From positions 29,929,229 through 29,993,228 of the forward strand of contig JARZZO010000013.1 in assembly GCA_030544215.1 (NCBI GenBank): a stretch of 64,000 nucleotides of DNA, read 5' to 3'. Positions within the stretch are counted from its first letter, which is position 1. The number at the start of each line of letters is the position of its first letter. Shown in pieces: positions 31,177-44,785 of the stretch. Under the pieces are notes generated by a model that had not been told where the DNA came from, searched no databases, and saw only the letters and a program-made list of their open reading frames with translations. Origin of the DNA: Zantedeschia hybrid cultivar. Lineage: Eukaryota > Streptophyta > Magnoliopsida > Alismatales > Araceae. Made by a program: the position numbers and the translations under genes.

Positions 31177-34100
31177 TTGCAAATCTTTGTTGAAAAATCT
31201 AATACCATATTGCTTCGATCAGGTAGAGATTTGAACATAGCTTCAGATGCTCTAGTTAACTACAAGAGAGATGCCAATGCCCCTCTTGAATCTGATTATC
31301 ACTATGAGGATGGAGGAGATGCTAATGCCCCCCGTGATCCCCATTCTTATTCATCTCAACATGAGGGAAACCCCCATATCCCTCCTCCTTTTGTTCATGA
31401 TCAACATAATTCTGGCATTGATCTTCCTCCGCATGTACATGCGGTGACTAATCCTATCTTTGAGGGAGCCATGAACCCGAATGAACCCTCATATACTAAT
31501 CCCTCTGATCTAGTCAATGCTATGGGAGTTCTGGCCTCCCACATGGATCCTCAACAGCTCAAGGCAATCCAATCCATCTTAAAGGGGAAGACGCCCGTGC
31601 AGTCTACTGAACCGAATCATGTGGTTCCCCCTATTGTTCCTCAACCTCCTCCCCACCATACTTCCTTTATTCATCAGGCCATGGAAGGCCTTCAAGTTTC
31701 AACTTCTCGGCCAGCTGGGCCACAACTGTCCTCCTCAAGGCAACCGGCTAGACCGCACAGGCCAACTTATCAAAATGCCCTTGGGCATGGTGGAAGCGCT
31801 GCCGGACCTCAACCCTATTGTCCTCCTTGCCCTACATACTCTAGGCAGGAAGCCTATCATGTACCACCACCACCTTCTCCCCAGGCTTATCCAACAACTC
31901 AAGCTCTGCTCGCGAAGATGGAGCGTATGGATGAACAGTTCAACAACTTTTAGAAGATGATGGGAGTTAAGGCTGCGCCTGAGATCAGTCTTCCTAGTCT
32001 GCCTGTGTTTCATTTGCCGCCTTCGAAAATGCCAGTGTGCAGAAAATACAAATGGTACCGGTAACCCCTTCACCCACCTGAAGGAGTTCATATACGAATC
32101 ATCCTTCTGGCAGAACGACAAGAGGTCGTTGGCATTCCTATTCAGGAAATCGTTAGAGGGGCCAGCCCTCGAGTGGTTCTTCTCGTTAGAACCGTCGGAG
32201 GTGGAAGATTATAGTATCGTATCCAGAAAATTTATTCAACGATACCAGGACAGAGTCGCACCATCTCTGTCCATCATTGATCCGATTGCTGAGAAAATGA
32301 AGCCCGATGAGGATTTCATCACATTTGATGATAGATGGAGGAGCATGGCGGAGAAGATTAAGGATTATATATCTGAATCTGAACAAGTCAAGATGTTGAT
32401 TTCCAATGCGACCCCCCAATACAAGCTGGTCCTGGCTTTGAACAACCTGACCAGCATGGTGGAACTTTATGAGAGGGCGCGTTATTGTCAGAACGCCTTC
32501 AAGGATGGTACTTTCTCCAATGTCTTTGATCCTTATCGACCTAGTAGACCTCCGCCTCAGAAGCCTGCTGTGCCAAACACTCCTAGCACGGGTCCGACAA
32601 CTGAGGACACGCTCTCCCACGAGCAAATCAGCACCATGAACAACAATTAGCCCCAGTTCGTGAAAAACCAGCAACCACCAAGCCAGCAAGGTTACAGACC
32701 TCCGAATCAAAAAGGTTATAGACCTTCAAACCAGCAGGGTTACAGACCTCAGCAGCAACAGTATGAGCAGCCCTAGTACCAGCAGCAATATCAGCAGCCC
32801 CCAAACTAGTAGCAGTATCAGCAGCCCCTGAACCAACAACAATACCAGCCGCGCGCACCGTCGGTATATCATAATGTACTTCCCTAAATGATTACAACCA
32901 ACAGAGGAAGCCTCCAGGCCGTAAAAGGGCAACATATCCAGCACTCCCAGAATCTTTACTGGACATTTTTAATGCCCTGATGGCAGCCAATGCCTTAGTC
33001 TTGCCCAGGGAAAAGACAGTCTGGCCCCATAACGCCGACGCCTCCAGGTATTGCGCTTTTCACAGGCAACCTGGACATACAATAGATACCTGCTTCCAAT
33101 TCCGAGATTACATCCATGATCTCAACGAACAAAGAGGCATTAATTGGGAGGAGATAAGGAAGTACATATCTACCTTGAAGGCAAGAAGACTTCAGTAACA
33201 ACAACAACATCAACAACAACAACAACCACAACAGCAATAGCAGCAGCAACAACAGAGAGCGCCAGCACAGGCGACAGCACCTCCGAACATGGGTATAGTG
33301 CAGAACCCACTACCGGAGCATCAACATCACAATCAGATTGCTCCCATCTTGACGAATAGCCAGCCTGAGACTAATCGAGGGCAACAGTGGAAGGTAGAGG
33401 ACTCTTCATCTATTTACTCAACAAGCCATCTATCGAGCACCGCCGAACAACCACCACGCCGCATTCTCCGCATACCTAAACCGCAACCCGTCACCATTAC
33501 ACCTGTACCAACACCCGCATACCTTCTACCCACACCCATTTCACCATCCACCACCACGCCTCCATTAGACAACCATCCACCCCTCCTGCCATCCAAACCA
33601 CTACTCTGCATGCCATTCCCCACATCACCTACCACAACTACTTACCCCAGTACCATACAACCATCCAAACCGCTACTCCGTATGCCATTCCCCACTTCAC
33701 CCGCACCAACCACTTACCCCTCCACCATCCAACCATCTAAACCCCTCATCCGTACCATGCCTCCACCAAACAACCCCACACCATTACCCATTGATCAACC
33801 CCCCACACCATCTAAACCACCCACTAACCCCGCGGTGCTCAAACTATCACCTGGACCTTCCACTAGTGAAGAACATACGCTCCAGAGCGGGAGGATCTTC
33901 AACAAGGTCTTTCCTCAGTTTACAGTCAGAGACGGCCCATCACAGCCGCCAGAGGAAGTTCATAATGATGAGACGATCTGATTGAAGGGCCACCGTTGAT
34001 AGACGAGCTGATTGAAGGGCCTGGCGCCATTTTTGACAAGAAGATTCTGCTGTCCAAGGAAACAGATGAAGGGGAGCCAGATGACCCCTATGAAGCTGGT

Positions 34101-34193
34101 TACACTACTGATTTTCTCTGGAGGGGAACTTATCCCTCTCGCATTTTCACCCTTCACACTCTATTCCGCACTCTGCTTCTGACCCCGACTTGA
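31177..34193 (+). pseudogene. Element B gag remnant, protease deleted
   Basis: The pieces match element C gag in order. An N-terminal Pro/Gln-rich region (31177-31953) ends in TAG. A one-base insertion near 32049 shifts the frame. The capsid core follows (32129-32650, including NATPQYKLVLALNNLTSM). Then come several TAG codons in a Gln-rich stretch, a zinc knuckle (about 33049-33105, YCAFHRQPGHTIDTC), and a Pro/Thr-rich region to 33981. There the sequence jumps straight to IDELIEGPGAIFDK, whereas C has 1.3 kb encoding protease and G-patch in between. It cannot make an active polyprotein. Confidence 0.85.
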
Positions 34194-34458
34194 TCGCGGG
34201 TCATCACTGAAGATATTCCACGGACACCGCCCATCATGATCACTCTGTCCCCACGAGACCTTATCCCTCAACCACCTCTCGATCTGGAGAAGATTTATGA
34301 TTTAATCTAGGACATACTATTATATGATCCCCCCAATCCTTTGGCCTTGGTGCCGCTTCCTTCATCTCATTCCCCTCCTATTCATATTCATTCTTATTTC
34401 ATAATTAACTCATCTTATCTAAAATAAAAACGCCAATTCGGCAACTTCTTTCTCCCAG

Positions 34459-36990
34459 ATCCTCATTGAGGAAACTTCCTACTTGTCCGATTGTACCCCA
34501 TCGCGTGAGTCATTCGGGCAAGATTCTATTCTAAATCTACTATGTCCCTCCCCTCGGGAAGATTCTCTTGTATTCCAACATGTACTCCATGATTTTCATC
34601 CGTCTTCGTCCTCATTAGGATAGGATAGGGAGTCTAGTGAAGTTAGGGAGTCTAGTTCTAAGCAGGTTAATCAGGTTAGGAAGTCTAGAAAATCTAAGGG
34701 TAGGAGAATCCCAGATAGATACCTCCATGATCTAGCTACTAAATTCTTGCTCTATGATCTCTCAGCTGTTAGATAATCATATTCAAATGTCAGAAGATTG
34801 TGTAGATGATGAGTCAGTCAATGATGGATATGGGATGTATGAACTGATACATGAGAAAGACCCTATTGTTGAAGATGAGGAAGATGACGAGGACGCAGCT
34901 AAGGCATATGCCAGTGGAGTAAAACGATTTGATAAACCCTCAGCTGCCGTAGAGGAGCCTACGAAAGAAATTAATCCAGGAACTATAGACGAACCTAAGG
35001 TTGTCCTCATCAGTAAAAATCTTTCTGAAGCAGATGAGGAGCCAGTGGTTCAAGTTCTCAAGGATTATAAGGATGCCTTCGCCTAGAGTTATGAGGATAT
35101 GCCGGGGTTAGACTCATCACTAGTGGAACATCGATTGACATTAAAGGATGGAGCTAGCTTGATTAAACAAAAGTTAAGACGATTCTACCCACAAGTGGCT
35201 TTAAAAATGAAGGAAGAAGTCGATAAGCTGCATAAAGCCAAATTTATTAGAGTTGTCATCTATCCGCAATGGGTGGCCAACATAGTCCCGGTTATGAAGA
35301 AGGATGGGAAGGTCAGAATCTGCATTGACTTCCGAGATCTGAACTGGGCATGCCCTAACGATGATTTTCCACTGCCTCACATTGATGTACTCATTGACAA
35401 CACAACTGGCTATGAAACTCTATCATTTATGGATGAATTCTTAGGATATAATCAGATCAAGTTGGCAAAAGAGGATCAAGAGAAAACATCATTCACTACA
35501 CCTTGGGGAACATATTGCTATGTCGTGATGCCTTTTGGATTAAAGAACGCTGGAGCCACTTACCAGAGGGCTATGATGGCAATATTTCATGATATGATGC
35601 GCATTAATCTAGAAGTGTATGTGGATGATTTATTGGTGAAATCTAAGACTAAGGCTGAGCATGCCAAAGTTTTGGCAAGAGTGTTAGAAAGATTAAGAGA
35701 ATATCAGTTGAAGATGAACCCCAAGAAATGTGTATTCGGGATGTCCTCAGGGAAATTACTTGGATTCATTGTCAGTAAACGGGAAATTGAGATCGATCTC
35801 AACAAAGCAAAGGCTATTAGAGAAATTCTACCTCCCAAGAACTTGAAAGAGTTAAGAGGATTGATCGGGAGGTTGCAGTTTATTCGCCGATTTGTCTCCC
35901 AACACTCACAAAAGTGTAACCCGTTTTACGAGCTTACCAAGCCGGAAGTCAAATTCTATTGGGACGATAAGTGTCAGGAGGCATTTGATGGATTGAAGAA
36001 TTATTTGGCAAGTCCTCCTGTTTTGAGACCACCATCTCTAGACAAACCTTTAATTCTATATATCTATGTCCTGGATGATGCGGTGGGGGTTGTCTTAGCA
36101 CAAGAAGATGAAGAAGGAAAGGAAAGGGCGGCCTATTATCTCTCTAAACTTCTCAACCCCGCTGAGCAGAGATACACAGGGATGGAGAAAACATGTGCAG
36201 CACTTGTTTAGGTGGTTCAGAAATTGAAGCACTACTTTCTAGTTCATGAAGTTCATCTCATTGCTAGGATAAATCCTATCAAGTTTCTTCTTGAGAAAAA
36301 TCTGTCCTCACTGATAGATTAGCATGATGGCAGAGCTTTCTATCTCAATTTGATATCACCTACATTCAGCAGAAGGCGATCAAAGGCTATGCCATCGCAG
36401 AACATCTCGCTCATCATCCCCTTCCTCGTTTTGATCCAGTCCGATCGGAGTTTTTGGATGAGGAACTGATGTCCATAGATAGAATCAGAGATGATATGTG
36501 GACTCTGCATTTTGACGGAGCTCTGAATTCCTACGGTAAGGGTATCAGCATTATTCTGTTGTCACTTGAAGGTGTCACTATTCTACAAGCCTTTCAGCTT
36601 GACTTCCCAGTCACTAACAACATAGTTGAATATAAGGCACTCCTTACTGGCCTCGAGGCTGCTCATCTCCATGGTGCCACCAAACTTAGAATTGTAGGTG
36701 ATAGCCAGTTGATTCTTCGCCAAGTGCTAACCAAATATCGAACACTTGATCCCAAGCTCAAGCCTTATCAAGAACTTACTTCTGTTTATGCTAAGCTTTT
36801 CACTAAATTGATCTTCATCCATGTTCCTCGAAATTAGAACATCTTAGTTGACGCTCTAGCTTCCCTCGCATCATCCCTCGATTTTTCAATCAGCAGACAA
36901 TTCAAATCAATCATTGTTCATAGGCGTCTCTCACCTGCCGTGAAAGACCCTTCATTCCTTAGGACTAAGGAGAAGCTGTTGAAGAAAGTC
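34459..36990 (+). pseudogene. Element B reverse transcriptase and RNase H, degraded
   Basis: A conserved CCCAG acceptor precedes 34459, in the same place as in C. An acidic linker (VEDEEDDEDAAKAYASG, about 34860) leads into RT (35099-36211) with an intact YVDDL at about 35620. TAG at 35084-35086 lies where a Trp codon is usual, and TAG at 36209-36211 interrupts the first RNase H. A second, archaeal-type RNase H (36478-36890) retains D (LHFDGAL), E (NNIVEYKAL), D (VGDSQL) and D (LVDALAS) but is broken by TAG at 36835-36837. These are the only RT and RNase H of the B/C pair. Confidence 0.88.
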
Positions 36991-37047
36991 AGAGATGGAG
37001 ATATTGTGGAAAAGTGAGAGATAATGTTATTGTAATTACAAGAAGAG

Positions 37048-37329
37048 ATGAATGATGAAGAGAAGCCATGGTACTATAAAATTGCCAAATATTGTGAAGA
37101 TCAATCATATCCTGAAGAAGCCACAGCTGAGAAAAAAATGGCTATCAAGAGAGTTGCTCAGAGGTACACTCTAGTTGGAGGAGCACTTTATAAAAGAGGT
37201 TTTGATGGAGTTCTCCTGAGATGCTTAGATGAAGATGAGCTTTGGAAGATCATGGAAGGAGCTCATACTGGAGTTTGTGGTGGCCATGTTAATGGACATA
37301 TGCTATCAAAGAAGATCCTTAGACAAGGA
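37048..37329 (+). pseudogene. Element B integrase, N-terminal part
   Basis: It includes the start of the zinc-binding domain (GAHTGVCGGHVNGHMLSKKI) and stops at KILRQG where element C is inserted. The remainder resumes at 54801. Confidence 0.85.
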
Positions 37330-37518
37330 TGTAGACATGCGAATTTTGACGTCATTTCGAGTAAATTTCAGATCATATAATAATGCCTCAGAATGGTCTG
37401 ATATTTAATCATTGATTAATTTTTATTGATTTTTTTGAGTGTCGGGTCGAACAGACATGTTTAAGTTAATCAATTAAATTGATTTTAACTCAAATTTCAG
37501 TAAAAATATGAAGAAGCC

Positions 37519-37814
37519 TAAAAGACGTCTACTAATGTGGACGCCATTTGGACTTTATTCTTATTTTAACGTTTAAATTTGAATTTTAATCAGTTGATTA
37601 ATTAGCTAAAAGGCGTCTGTAAGGATTGACGCGTTTTAGGTTTCCTAGGCTATTTCTACTTCTCTTCCGGATGTTTATCCTTATCTTAATTAGTGTAAAA
37701 GACGTCTACACATGTAGACGCGTTTTAGCTAATACAGATAAAGATAACTTTTTCCGGATGTTTATCCTTATCTTAATTAATCTGAAAGGCGTCAGCCAAT
37801 GTAAACGCGTTTTA
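37519..37814. repeat. Dyad repeat cluster, 4 copies (C 5' LTR)
   Basis: Starts are 37519, 37607, 37696 and 37783, spaced 87-89 bp, all with ten-base spacers. The last lies about 100 bp before the TATA box. Confidence 0.85.
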
Positions 37815-37914
37815 GATAATTACAGATAAAGATGAATTAATCTGTATTTATCTGTTGGTTAAGATGGATAAATCCTAAATTTCTCCATATAAATCCGCGG
37901 ACGCAGAAGAAGTC

Positions 37915-37922
37915 TATAAATA
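37915..37922 (+). promoter_or_regulatory. Element C LTR TATA box
   Basis: TATAAATA, about 585 bp into the LTR. The 3' LTR has the same box near 54050. Confidence 0.7.
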
Positions 37923-38670
37923 CATTGCATCAATGTTGAGTTAAAAAAAAAAAAGAATGAATGCTAAAAAAGTTGAGCATTATTAAAAAGAGAGAAAGGT
38001 TAGAATCAGAGTTCGTGATCGGAGCAACGACGTCCAAACGCCGGAGCGCTGCTGTTTCCAGAAGTCGGCGTCCGTTCTTCATCCAATTCAAGGCTTCATC
38101 AAATCGGCATAAGTGTTTTATTACTGCATTTTCATTTTTATTTCATTAATCTCTCATTCTTCATCATCACTTCATGCAACACACAACACCTGCATTCTTT
38201 TCAAAACCTATTTGATTAAGGAGTTTCAAAGCCATTAAACAAGTAAGTTTGCTGTTTAAATTGCATGCTTAAGATCTTGATAAGAATGGATTCTATTGTT
38301 ACTTAAGTTCTCATCATCATTTCTTCGTTTCCATTTCTATTTTTGCTGCACGGAGCAAAGGAGTAAATCAAGCATAAAGTCACAAGAATCTCTGGACGAT
38401 CCTCAACTTCTCAAATTCAAATTCAACAGCAAGAACAAAGAACAAAGAAAGGGCTCTCTTTCTTCAGCCGGCTGAAGGAGGGGAATCAAAGACTCAACAT
38501 CTTCCGCGTTCAAACAGGTAGGCGATCAAAACTTCTTTTGAAACTTTTTAGTCAAAAGTTTCTGGGGATCACTTCACGTAGTTGTTGTTTTTAATAGGTT
38601 TATTTTGCACCTAAACAACATAGATTTTTCATGTTAATCATACTGTCATTCTAAGCACCTACAGCTTTTT

Positions 38671-38686
38671 TGGCGATCACGGTGGG
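38671..38686 (+). promoter_or_regulatory. Element C putative primer binding site
   Basis: TGGCGATCACGGTGGG starts seven bases after the LTR and is shared with element B. The tRNA is not identified. Confidence 0.55.
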
Positions 38687-39053
38687 ATTCGGTCTCGCCA
38701 TCTTTTAGTTTTTTTTGTTCTTGCTATCATCAATCGGGCACCCACGGTGTACCATTTGTGTCTCTCGACACGTCCTCACCAATTGGTGAGTGTTTTAGTT
38801 TAGTTAATTTCCCTCGTGCACCACGTGCACACCCCGGTGGCAAGATCTTGCCCTCCCCTTGATTAGTTTAAAAAGCTGTTTTTGTGATGAAAATGATGTG
38901 TGATTGATTGATTTTCTAGTTGTTTAGTTAGTAAATCATCCTGTTAAAATCTGGAACTAAAAAAAATCTGCATGAGTTGATTATTTACTGCTTTTACCCT
39001 GTTTGAGGAGGATTCAACCCAGAAAATCCTCCTGCAAAACTGTTTCTGCGACT

Positions 39054-39203
39054 TGAAAAGCGTCTAGGAGCACTGACGCGTTTCAAACTGCGTCAATAAA
39101 CCCAGACGCCTTTCAATCTCCTTTCTCTGCTGTCTGCAATCTCAGTCTCTACGAAAAATTAAGATTTTGTTTGAATAGCGTCGACTTAACTCGACGCAAT
39201 TCA
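39054..39203. repeat. Dyad repeat cluster, 3 copies (C leader)
   Basis: Starts are 39054, 39084 and 39172. The first two share their middle arm, so half-sites alternate every 15 bp. Positions correspond to those in the B leader. Confidence 0.82.
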
Positions 39204-39691
39204 GACAGTTTTTTAATTTTTTTCCAGTTCTCAGATTTTTGTGACTTGAGTGCTAACTACCCATTATTATTAAGCATTAGAGGCCATCCAGGCCATAGGT
39301 CATACGCATTGAGGCGAATACCCTCCTTTTCTTATGAACACACTACTTGACGTCAACAACTCTCTCTGATTGGGTTGGTCCCTTGATCAGACTAGAGAAG
39401 TTGACGTTGAGGCCTCCATAAGTCCCCAAAATCAAGGTACTCCTCCTTGATCATCGGGCTGGTTGTACCAGTTGAAGTTCCGGTTAGATTCCATAAATGT
39501 TGTGAGAGAAAGCCATAGAGAATAACGGTGGATATTGAACTGAAACTAGGATCCTTTCCCTGAGCGAATTTGTGGTTTAATTGAATCCAAATAACTCAAC
39601 AAGGAATCTTAAAATCACGTTAAGCATCCACTTGATTGATTAATCTCTGTGCAACTTGTTTGTCAAATCTTTAAAAAAAGAATCTAACATC

Positions 39692-42600
39692 ATGCTGCTG
39701 CAATCAGGCAGGGACTTGAGTATGGCTCAAGACGCCATCATCAACTACGAGAGAGATGCTAATGCCCCTCGCGATTCGGACTACAACTATGAAAACGGGA
39801 GAGATGCTGATGCCTCCCGTAATTCTGTCCCCATTCCATATCGACAAGATGGGAATGTCCGGACACCTCTCTTTCATCCCCATGATCGATATCCTGATCT
39901 TCCCACGCATGAATATGCGATTCCTAATCCCAATCTTGAGGGGGACATGAATCAGAATGATCCCTCACCCTCTGATCTTTCGGATCTCGTCAACGCTTTG
40001 GGAGTTCTTGCCTCCCGTCTGGACCCCCAGCAGTTCGAGGCGATCCAGTCTATTCTGAAGGGGAAGGCACCCATGCAGCCTGCTGAGCCGAACCCTGTGG
40101 CTCCCCCTGTTGTTACTCAACAACCTCCTCTTCCTCCTTACATTCATCAGGCCATAGAAGGCCTCCATGTTACTTCTCGGCCAGCTGGGCCGCAACTTTC
40201 ATCCTCTAGGCAACCGGCTAGACCACTAACGCATGCTTATCAAAATGCCCTCGGGCATGGCGGAAGCTCTGTCGGACCTCCTCTTTACTGTCCTCCCTAT
40301 CCAACGTACTCTAGGCAGCAGGCCTATCAAGTACCCCCACCTCCTCCTCCTCCCCAGGCAGATCTGACCACGCAAGCGTTGCTGGCCAAAATGGAGCGCA
40401 TGGATGAGCAATTCAACAATCTCCAGAAGATGATGGGGGTTAAAGCTGCGCCAGAAATCAACTTACCGAGCCTGCCCGTGTTCCACCTACCACCCTCTGA
40501 GATGCCAGTATACCGGAAGTACAATGGTACTGGTAACCCCTTCACACACCTGAAGGAGTTTATGTACGAATCGTCTTTCTGGCAGAACGACAAGAGGTCG
40601 TTGGCCTTTTTGTTCATGAGATCTCTAGAGGGACCAGCCCTCAAGTAGTTCTTTTCCTTGGAACCCTCCGAAGTAGAGGACTACGGTATCATCTCTCGTA
40701 AATTCATTCAACGATACCAAGACAGAGTTGCACCTTCCCTGTCCATCACTGACTTAATAGCAGAAAAGATGAAACCTGATGAAGAATTTGTCAGTTTTGC
40801 CGACATATGGCGGGGCCTGGCCGAAAAGGTGAAGGATCACTTGTCCGAGTCCGAACAAGTGAAGATGCTAATTTCCAACGCCACGCCCCAGTTCAAGCTA
40901 GTCCTCTCCCTGAACAATCTGACCAACATGGCAGAGCTCTATGAAAGAGCACGGTACTGCCAGAATGCCTTCAAGGACGCTACGTTCTCTAGCGTCTTTG
41001 ATCCTCACAGACCTAGCATGCCTCCACCTCGGAAGCTTGCAGTGCCAAATGCTCCCAGCACAGTCCTGACTACTGAGGGCACGCTCTCTCATGAGCAGGT
41101 TAGTAGCATGAACAATAACTCGCCCCAGTTTGTGAGGAGTCAGCAGCAGTACCAGAGGCCACCACAGCTGAACCAATAGGGGTACAGGCAGCAGCAGAAC
41201 CCCCATTATCAACAACAGTATCAGCGGCCCCAGCAGCCGAACCAGAACCAGCAACAGCAACAGCTACAGCAGCCGCCGCAACGGCAACAGCAGTACCAGC
41301 AGCCCCAACAACAGCAATATCAGGAACAACAGCAGTATCAGCCGCGGGCACCGCCGGCGTACCATAATGTCCCTCCTCCTGGTGACTACAACCAGCAGAG
41401 AAGACCTCCAGGCCCTAAGAGGGCAGAATATCCGGCCCTCCCAGAATCCTTGGCAGATATTTTCAGTGCCCTAATGGCAGCCAATGCCTTAGTTTTGCCA
41501 AGGGAAAAGGCAGTTTGGCCTCAGAATGCCGACACGTCCAGGTATTGCTACTTCCATAGGCAACCTGGGCATACTATTGACACCTGCTTCCAGTTTAGAT
41601 ATTACATTCATGATCTCAACGAGCAAGGCGGCATAGACTGGGAGGAGATGAAAAAGTACATATCAGCCCTGAAGGCAAGAAGACCACAGCAGCAGCAACA
41701 ACAACAAGCAAGACCACCAGCGCAAGCAGCACCACCACCCAATATGGGCATAGTGCAGAACCCACTCCCGGAGCACCAGAACCAAAACCAAGTTGCCCCT
41801 ATCTTGACAAGCAGCCAGTCTGAGGCTGACCGTGGGCAACAGTGGAGAATAGAGGACTCTTCCTCTCTTTATTCGACGGGTCATATTCCAAGTACCGCAG
41901 AACAACCACCACGCCGCACCATCCACATACCTAGGCCACAACCCATTACCATCACCCCTCTACCGACACCAGCATATTACTCACCTGTACCCAATAACCC
42001 ATTACCACTACCCGCTTTCCTCAAGCCCATTACGCCCCACACCACTACACCGCTACCATATAATCCCCCGCAAACCAATCACGCGCCCCTTCTACCATCT
42101 AGGCCATTACTCCGCGTACCATTCCCTACTTCGCCCGCCACCACTACCACCTACTCAAATACCCCCTTACCATCCAGACCGCTGTTACGCGTGCCATTCC
42201 CCACTTCACCAACCACTTACCCATCCACCATCCAACCCTCTAGGCCTTTAATCCGCACCGCGCCATCACCTACATCACCTACACCACCCAACCCCGCGGT
42301 ACTCAAGGTGTCACCCGGATCCTCCACGGTTGAGGAACATGCGCTTCGGAGTGGAAGAATTTTCAACAAAGTTTTCCCTCAGTCCACAATTAGAGACGGC
42401 CCATCACAGCCGACTGAGGAAGCCCATAATGAAGAGAGTGCACCAGGCACTCAATATGATTTGTTGAAACATCTGGACAGAACACCGGCACGGATCACCG
42501 TACTTGAACTAATCAAAAGGTCGAAGAGTCACCAAGAAGCTTTGATGGACTATTTGCAGAAGGTGATGGTCAACGAAGACGTGCCGGTAGAAAAAATTGC

Positions 42601-44086
42601 AGCACTACTAGTTCCTCAGGGGGATCAGCCCTCCATTACATTTCATACATCGGAACTAGCACCGCCAGCAGCCAGAAGCATGGCTCTGAGCATCACGGTC
42701 AACATCTGCAAGAAGGCCGTGGATACATGCCTGGTTGATACAGGGGCTTCGATCAACGTCCTACCTCCGAAGACCCTAGAGCTGTGCGGTGTGTCCAAGG
42801 AGAAATGGCTGCCTAGCCCCATCTCTGTGACGGCATATAACAACTCCACCCGTTCCCCTCTGGGAATGGTTTATTTAAAGGTGGAGCTAGGCCCTGTAAG
42901 TCATGCAGAGGTCGAATTTCACATTCTGGAAATCGACCCTTCTATAAATGCCATTTTGGGTCATCCTTATATCAAAACTCTTGAGGCGATTCCCTCTACG
43001 AATCACCAATGCCTCAAATTCCCTTTCAAATGACGAATTATTAAGGTGACGAGCATGCCGATCCTTGCTGCTGCTCATACTTTGAATATTAAATCTACTG
43101 CTTTATCTGGCCGACAACCTTTTCTGTCGGTATTACAGGTCTACCATCCAGTGGCTGATCCTTTGAAAGCCGCCACTATTTCTCCTTACCCGTTAGATGC
43201 CATAAAAAGGGGGAAGTGCATGAGTACCCCAGGATGGAGAATTATGATGAAGAACGGCTATCGGCCTGGAAGAGGTCTGGGCACACAACTACAAGGCAGG
43301 ACCACTCCTGTTAAAGATCACCGAGCAGCACCTGGAAGTGGTCTGGGCTACAGGCCAAGGAAATTGAAACAAGACAGGGTTCAGCAAGAAGATGGTCAGA
43401 AAATCCTGGAGACAATGTCTACACCACCCAAGGAAGGCCGAGATCCCCTAACATGGACCCTGTATACGCACTTTGTGAAGGGGCCCATACTTAGCCATGA
43501 CAACACGGTGGTCATTACTTCATGTTTTGACCTCCATGACATATATGGGAGGGACTTGGCCAGGCATTGCTCAGAACTACTTACGTACCAATCCTTGGAG
43601 GCTCTGCGGCCTATGAAAAGGAGAAAATTCCATGATCCTGAATGCGAATGGTACAGGTGGTTCGATCTGAGAGACCTTTACATTGCATTGAACAGATTGT
43701 TCCTAGATCCTGCAGAACCCAAGTGGCCGCCGCAGATTGATGAGCTGATTGAAAGCCCTGGTGCCATCTTTGATAAGCGGATATTGCTGTCTGAAGAAAC
43801 CGATGAAGGGGAGCCAGATGACCCCTATGAAGCTGGATACACTACATATCTGCTCTGGAGGGGGACATATCCTTCCCATGTCTTCATGCTCCATACTCTG
43901 TTTCGCACACTGCTCTTGACCCCGACTTGGTCGCGGGTTATTATTAAAGATATTCCACGGGCTCCGCCCGTTATGATTACTATGTCCCCTCGGGACCTTA
44001 TTCCACAACCTCCTCTCGATCTAGAGAGGATGTATGATTTGATCTGGGACATATTGCTATATGATCCCCCTAATCCTCTGGCCTTG
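39692..44086 (+). pseudogene. Element C gag-protease with G-patch, three in-frame stops
   Basis: One reading frame runs through, interrupted only by TAG at 40646-40648, TAG at 41177-41179 and TGA at 43031-43033. Each is explained by a single C>T or G>A change. Order: Pro/Gln-rich N-terminus; capsid core (about 40500-41000, NATPQFKLVLSLNNLTNM); Gln-rich stretch; zinc knuckle (about 41540, YCYFHRQPGHTIDTC); Pro/Thr-rich repeats with RPLLRVPFPTSP; aspartic protease (about 42730, CLVDTGASINVLP); and a G-patch (about 43250-43370, NGYRPGRGLG and GSGLGYRP). A further conserved region of unknown role follows (FDLRDLYIALNRLF, about 43660). The ATG at 39692 is the first in the frame. The open frame extends to 39656 without another ATG. 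Confidence 0.85.
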
Positions 44087-44196
44087 GTGCCACTCCCTCT
44101 ATCTGATTCTCCTTCTATTTTTATTCATTCATGCTTTATGCTTAACTCCTCAACTATCCAAAAAAAAACGTCAATTTTACAACAAATTTTTCCCAG
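44087..44196 (+). other. Putative intron between protease and RT regions
   Basis: The frame changes here. The sequence ends in TTTTTCCCAG, and downstream coding (ILIEETSYLSDC) resumes in phase 0. Splicing from TTG|GTGCCA would keep phase. The same donor-like and acceptor sequences occur in B (acceptor ends 34458). Ogre elements are known for an intron at this place. The donor is not strong. Confidence 0.5.
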
Positions 44197-44785
44197 ATCC
44201 TCATCGAGGAAACATCTTACTTGTCCGATTGCACCCCGTCGCACGGGTCCTTCGGTCAAGATTCTCTCTTAGATCTACTCTGCCCCTCCCCTCGGGAGGA
44301 TTCTTCTGTATTTCCACTTGTATCCCAGGATTCATATCCTGCTTCATCTTCATTAGGTTATGATAGGGAGTTTAGTGAAGTTAGGCAGTCTAGTTCTAGG
44401 CAGGTTAGTCAGGTTAGGAAGTCTAGGAAGTCTAAGGGTAGGCGGATTCCAGATAGATACCTCCAGGACTTAGTTGATAGATGCTTTTCTTGCTCTTTAA
44501 TCCCTCAGTTTTTAGAAAATCCAATTCAGATGCCAGAAGACTGTATGAATGATGAGTCAGTCAATGATGGGTATGGGGTGTACGACTTAGTGCATGAAAA
44601 GGACCCCATTGTTGAAGATGAGGAAGATGACGAGGACGCAGCTGAGGCATATGCCAGTAGAATGAAGATATTCGATGAACCTTCAGCTGCCGTAGAAGAG
44701 CCCACCAAAGAAATCAATTTAGGGACTGAAGACGAACCTAAGGTTGTCCTCGTCAGCAAAAATCTTTCTACAGAGGATGAGAAGG
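44197..44785 (+). pseudogene. Element C linker region ending at the RT deletion
   Basis: It encodes an acidic linker (VEDEEDDEDAAEAYAS) that in B leads to RT. At 44775-44785 the sequence goes from GATGAG through four extra bases (AAGG) straight to integrase coding. In B, GATGAG occurs at both corresponding places (35033-35038 and 37234-37239), so a deletion of about 2.2 kb at a short shared word is likely. The four bases put the integrase out of frame. Confidence 0.8.

Larger units (their letters stand above)
37330..38663 (+). repeat. Element C 5' LTR
   Basis: 1334 bp, TGTAGACATG to CACCTACA. It is nearly identical to 53464-54795 and related to, but clearly distinct from, the B LTRs. Confidence 0.92.
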
